Shown here: positions 63,853 to 64,000 of the stretch, piece by piece
How the letters are laid out: each line of letters starts with the position of its first letter
How positions within the stretch are numbered: the stretch's first letter is position 1
From: Dipetalonema caudispina
Taxonomy: Eukaryota > Nematoda > Chromadorea > Rhabditida > Onchocercidae
Length of the DNA: 64,000 nucleotides
Direction of reading: 5' to 3'
Assembly (NCBI GenBank): GCA_013365325.1
Contig: JABVXV010000008.1
Coordinates: 372,001-436,000 of the forward strand
Notes under the pieces: model-generated
What the model saw: only the letters and a program-made list of their open reading frames with translations
The model's database searches: none
Told to the model about the DNA's origin: nothing
Position numbers and translations under genes: made by a program

Positions 63853-64000
63853 CTGAAAATACACAAGTTTCAAAAAATCAGACCTCAAGCATTACAAAAA
63901 AAAAAATAAACAGAAAAACAAGTTTTCTACAGAACGACATTGCTATAAAACCATGGTGAATTATTTTGATTTACTAAGATCTCTTTCCCACAAATCCAAA

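Overview
The window is eukaryotic and nuclear. Its genes are cut into many short exons (about 30 to 510 nt, mostly 70-250) with GT..AG introns, pyrimidine-rich TTTCAG acceptors and a strong A+T bias. Exon style and protein similarities point to a nematode. The long A+T-rich spacers suggest a spirurid or filarial worm, but that last step is inference. No tRNA, rRNA, CRISPR, bacterial operon or intact transposon was seen. Exon chains were built by hand from similarity, splice sites and reading phase. Where chains are called complete, every junction keeps phase.

Layout. (1) 190-4437 (+): 3' part of an ABCF1-type ribosome-associated ATPase. (2) 6664-10956 (-): an SH3-DH-PH Rho GEF of the ASEF/collybistin type. 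A trail of small exon-like segments runs upstream on the same strand to about 25.4 kb and may be alternative 5' exons. (3) About 11-28 kb: very A+T-rich and gene-poor. (4) 28377-30859 (-): a 309-aa orphan type I membrane protein with a Cys-rich ectodomain. (5) 31-38.7 kb: gene-poor, with one broken reading frame near 37 kb. (6) 38757-41078 (-): a complete SLC25A51-type mitochondrial NAD+ carrier. (7) 43799-44748 (-): NSE2/MMS21 SUMO ligase, divergent from (8) 45444-48199 (+): DCN1-like neddylation co-E3. Their shared upstream region carries a G-quadruplex-type G-tract. (9) 50922-53301 (+): EFHC1/2-like protein with three DM10 domains but no EF-hand. (10) 53762-59526 (-): a 739-aa membrane protein with five tandem CUB or CUB-like domains. 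(11) 61636 to beyond 63852 (-): the C-terminal part of a coiled-coil protein resembling angiomotin.

The genes are mostly housekeeping or cell-biological: translation, Rho signalling, NAD+ import, SMC5/6 SUMOylation, cullin neddylation, axonemal or microtubule protein, and surface receptors. I see no operon, and no joint system linking them beyond ordinary neighbourhood. The points most worth checking are the five-CUB receptor, the motin-like protein, the EFHC form without EF-hands, the possible alternative 5' exons of the GEF, a 22-bp-stem hairpin near 38.6 kb, and a decayed copy of an exon inside an ABCF1 intron.
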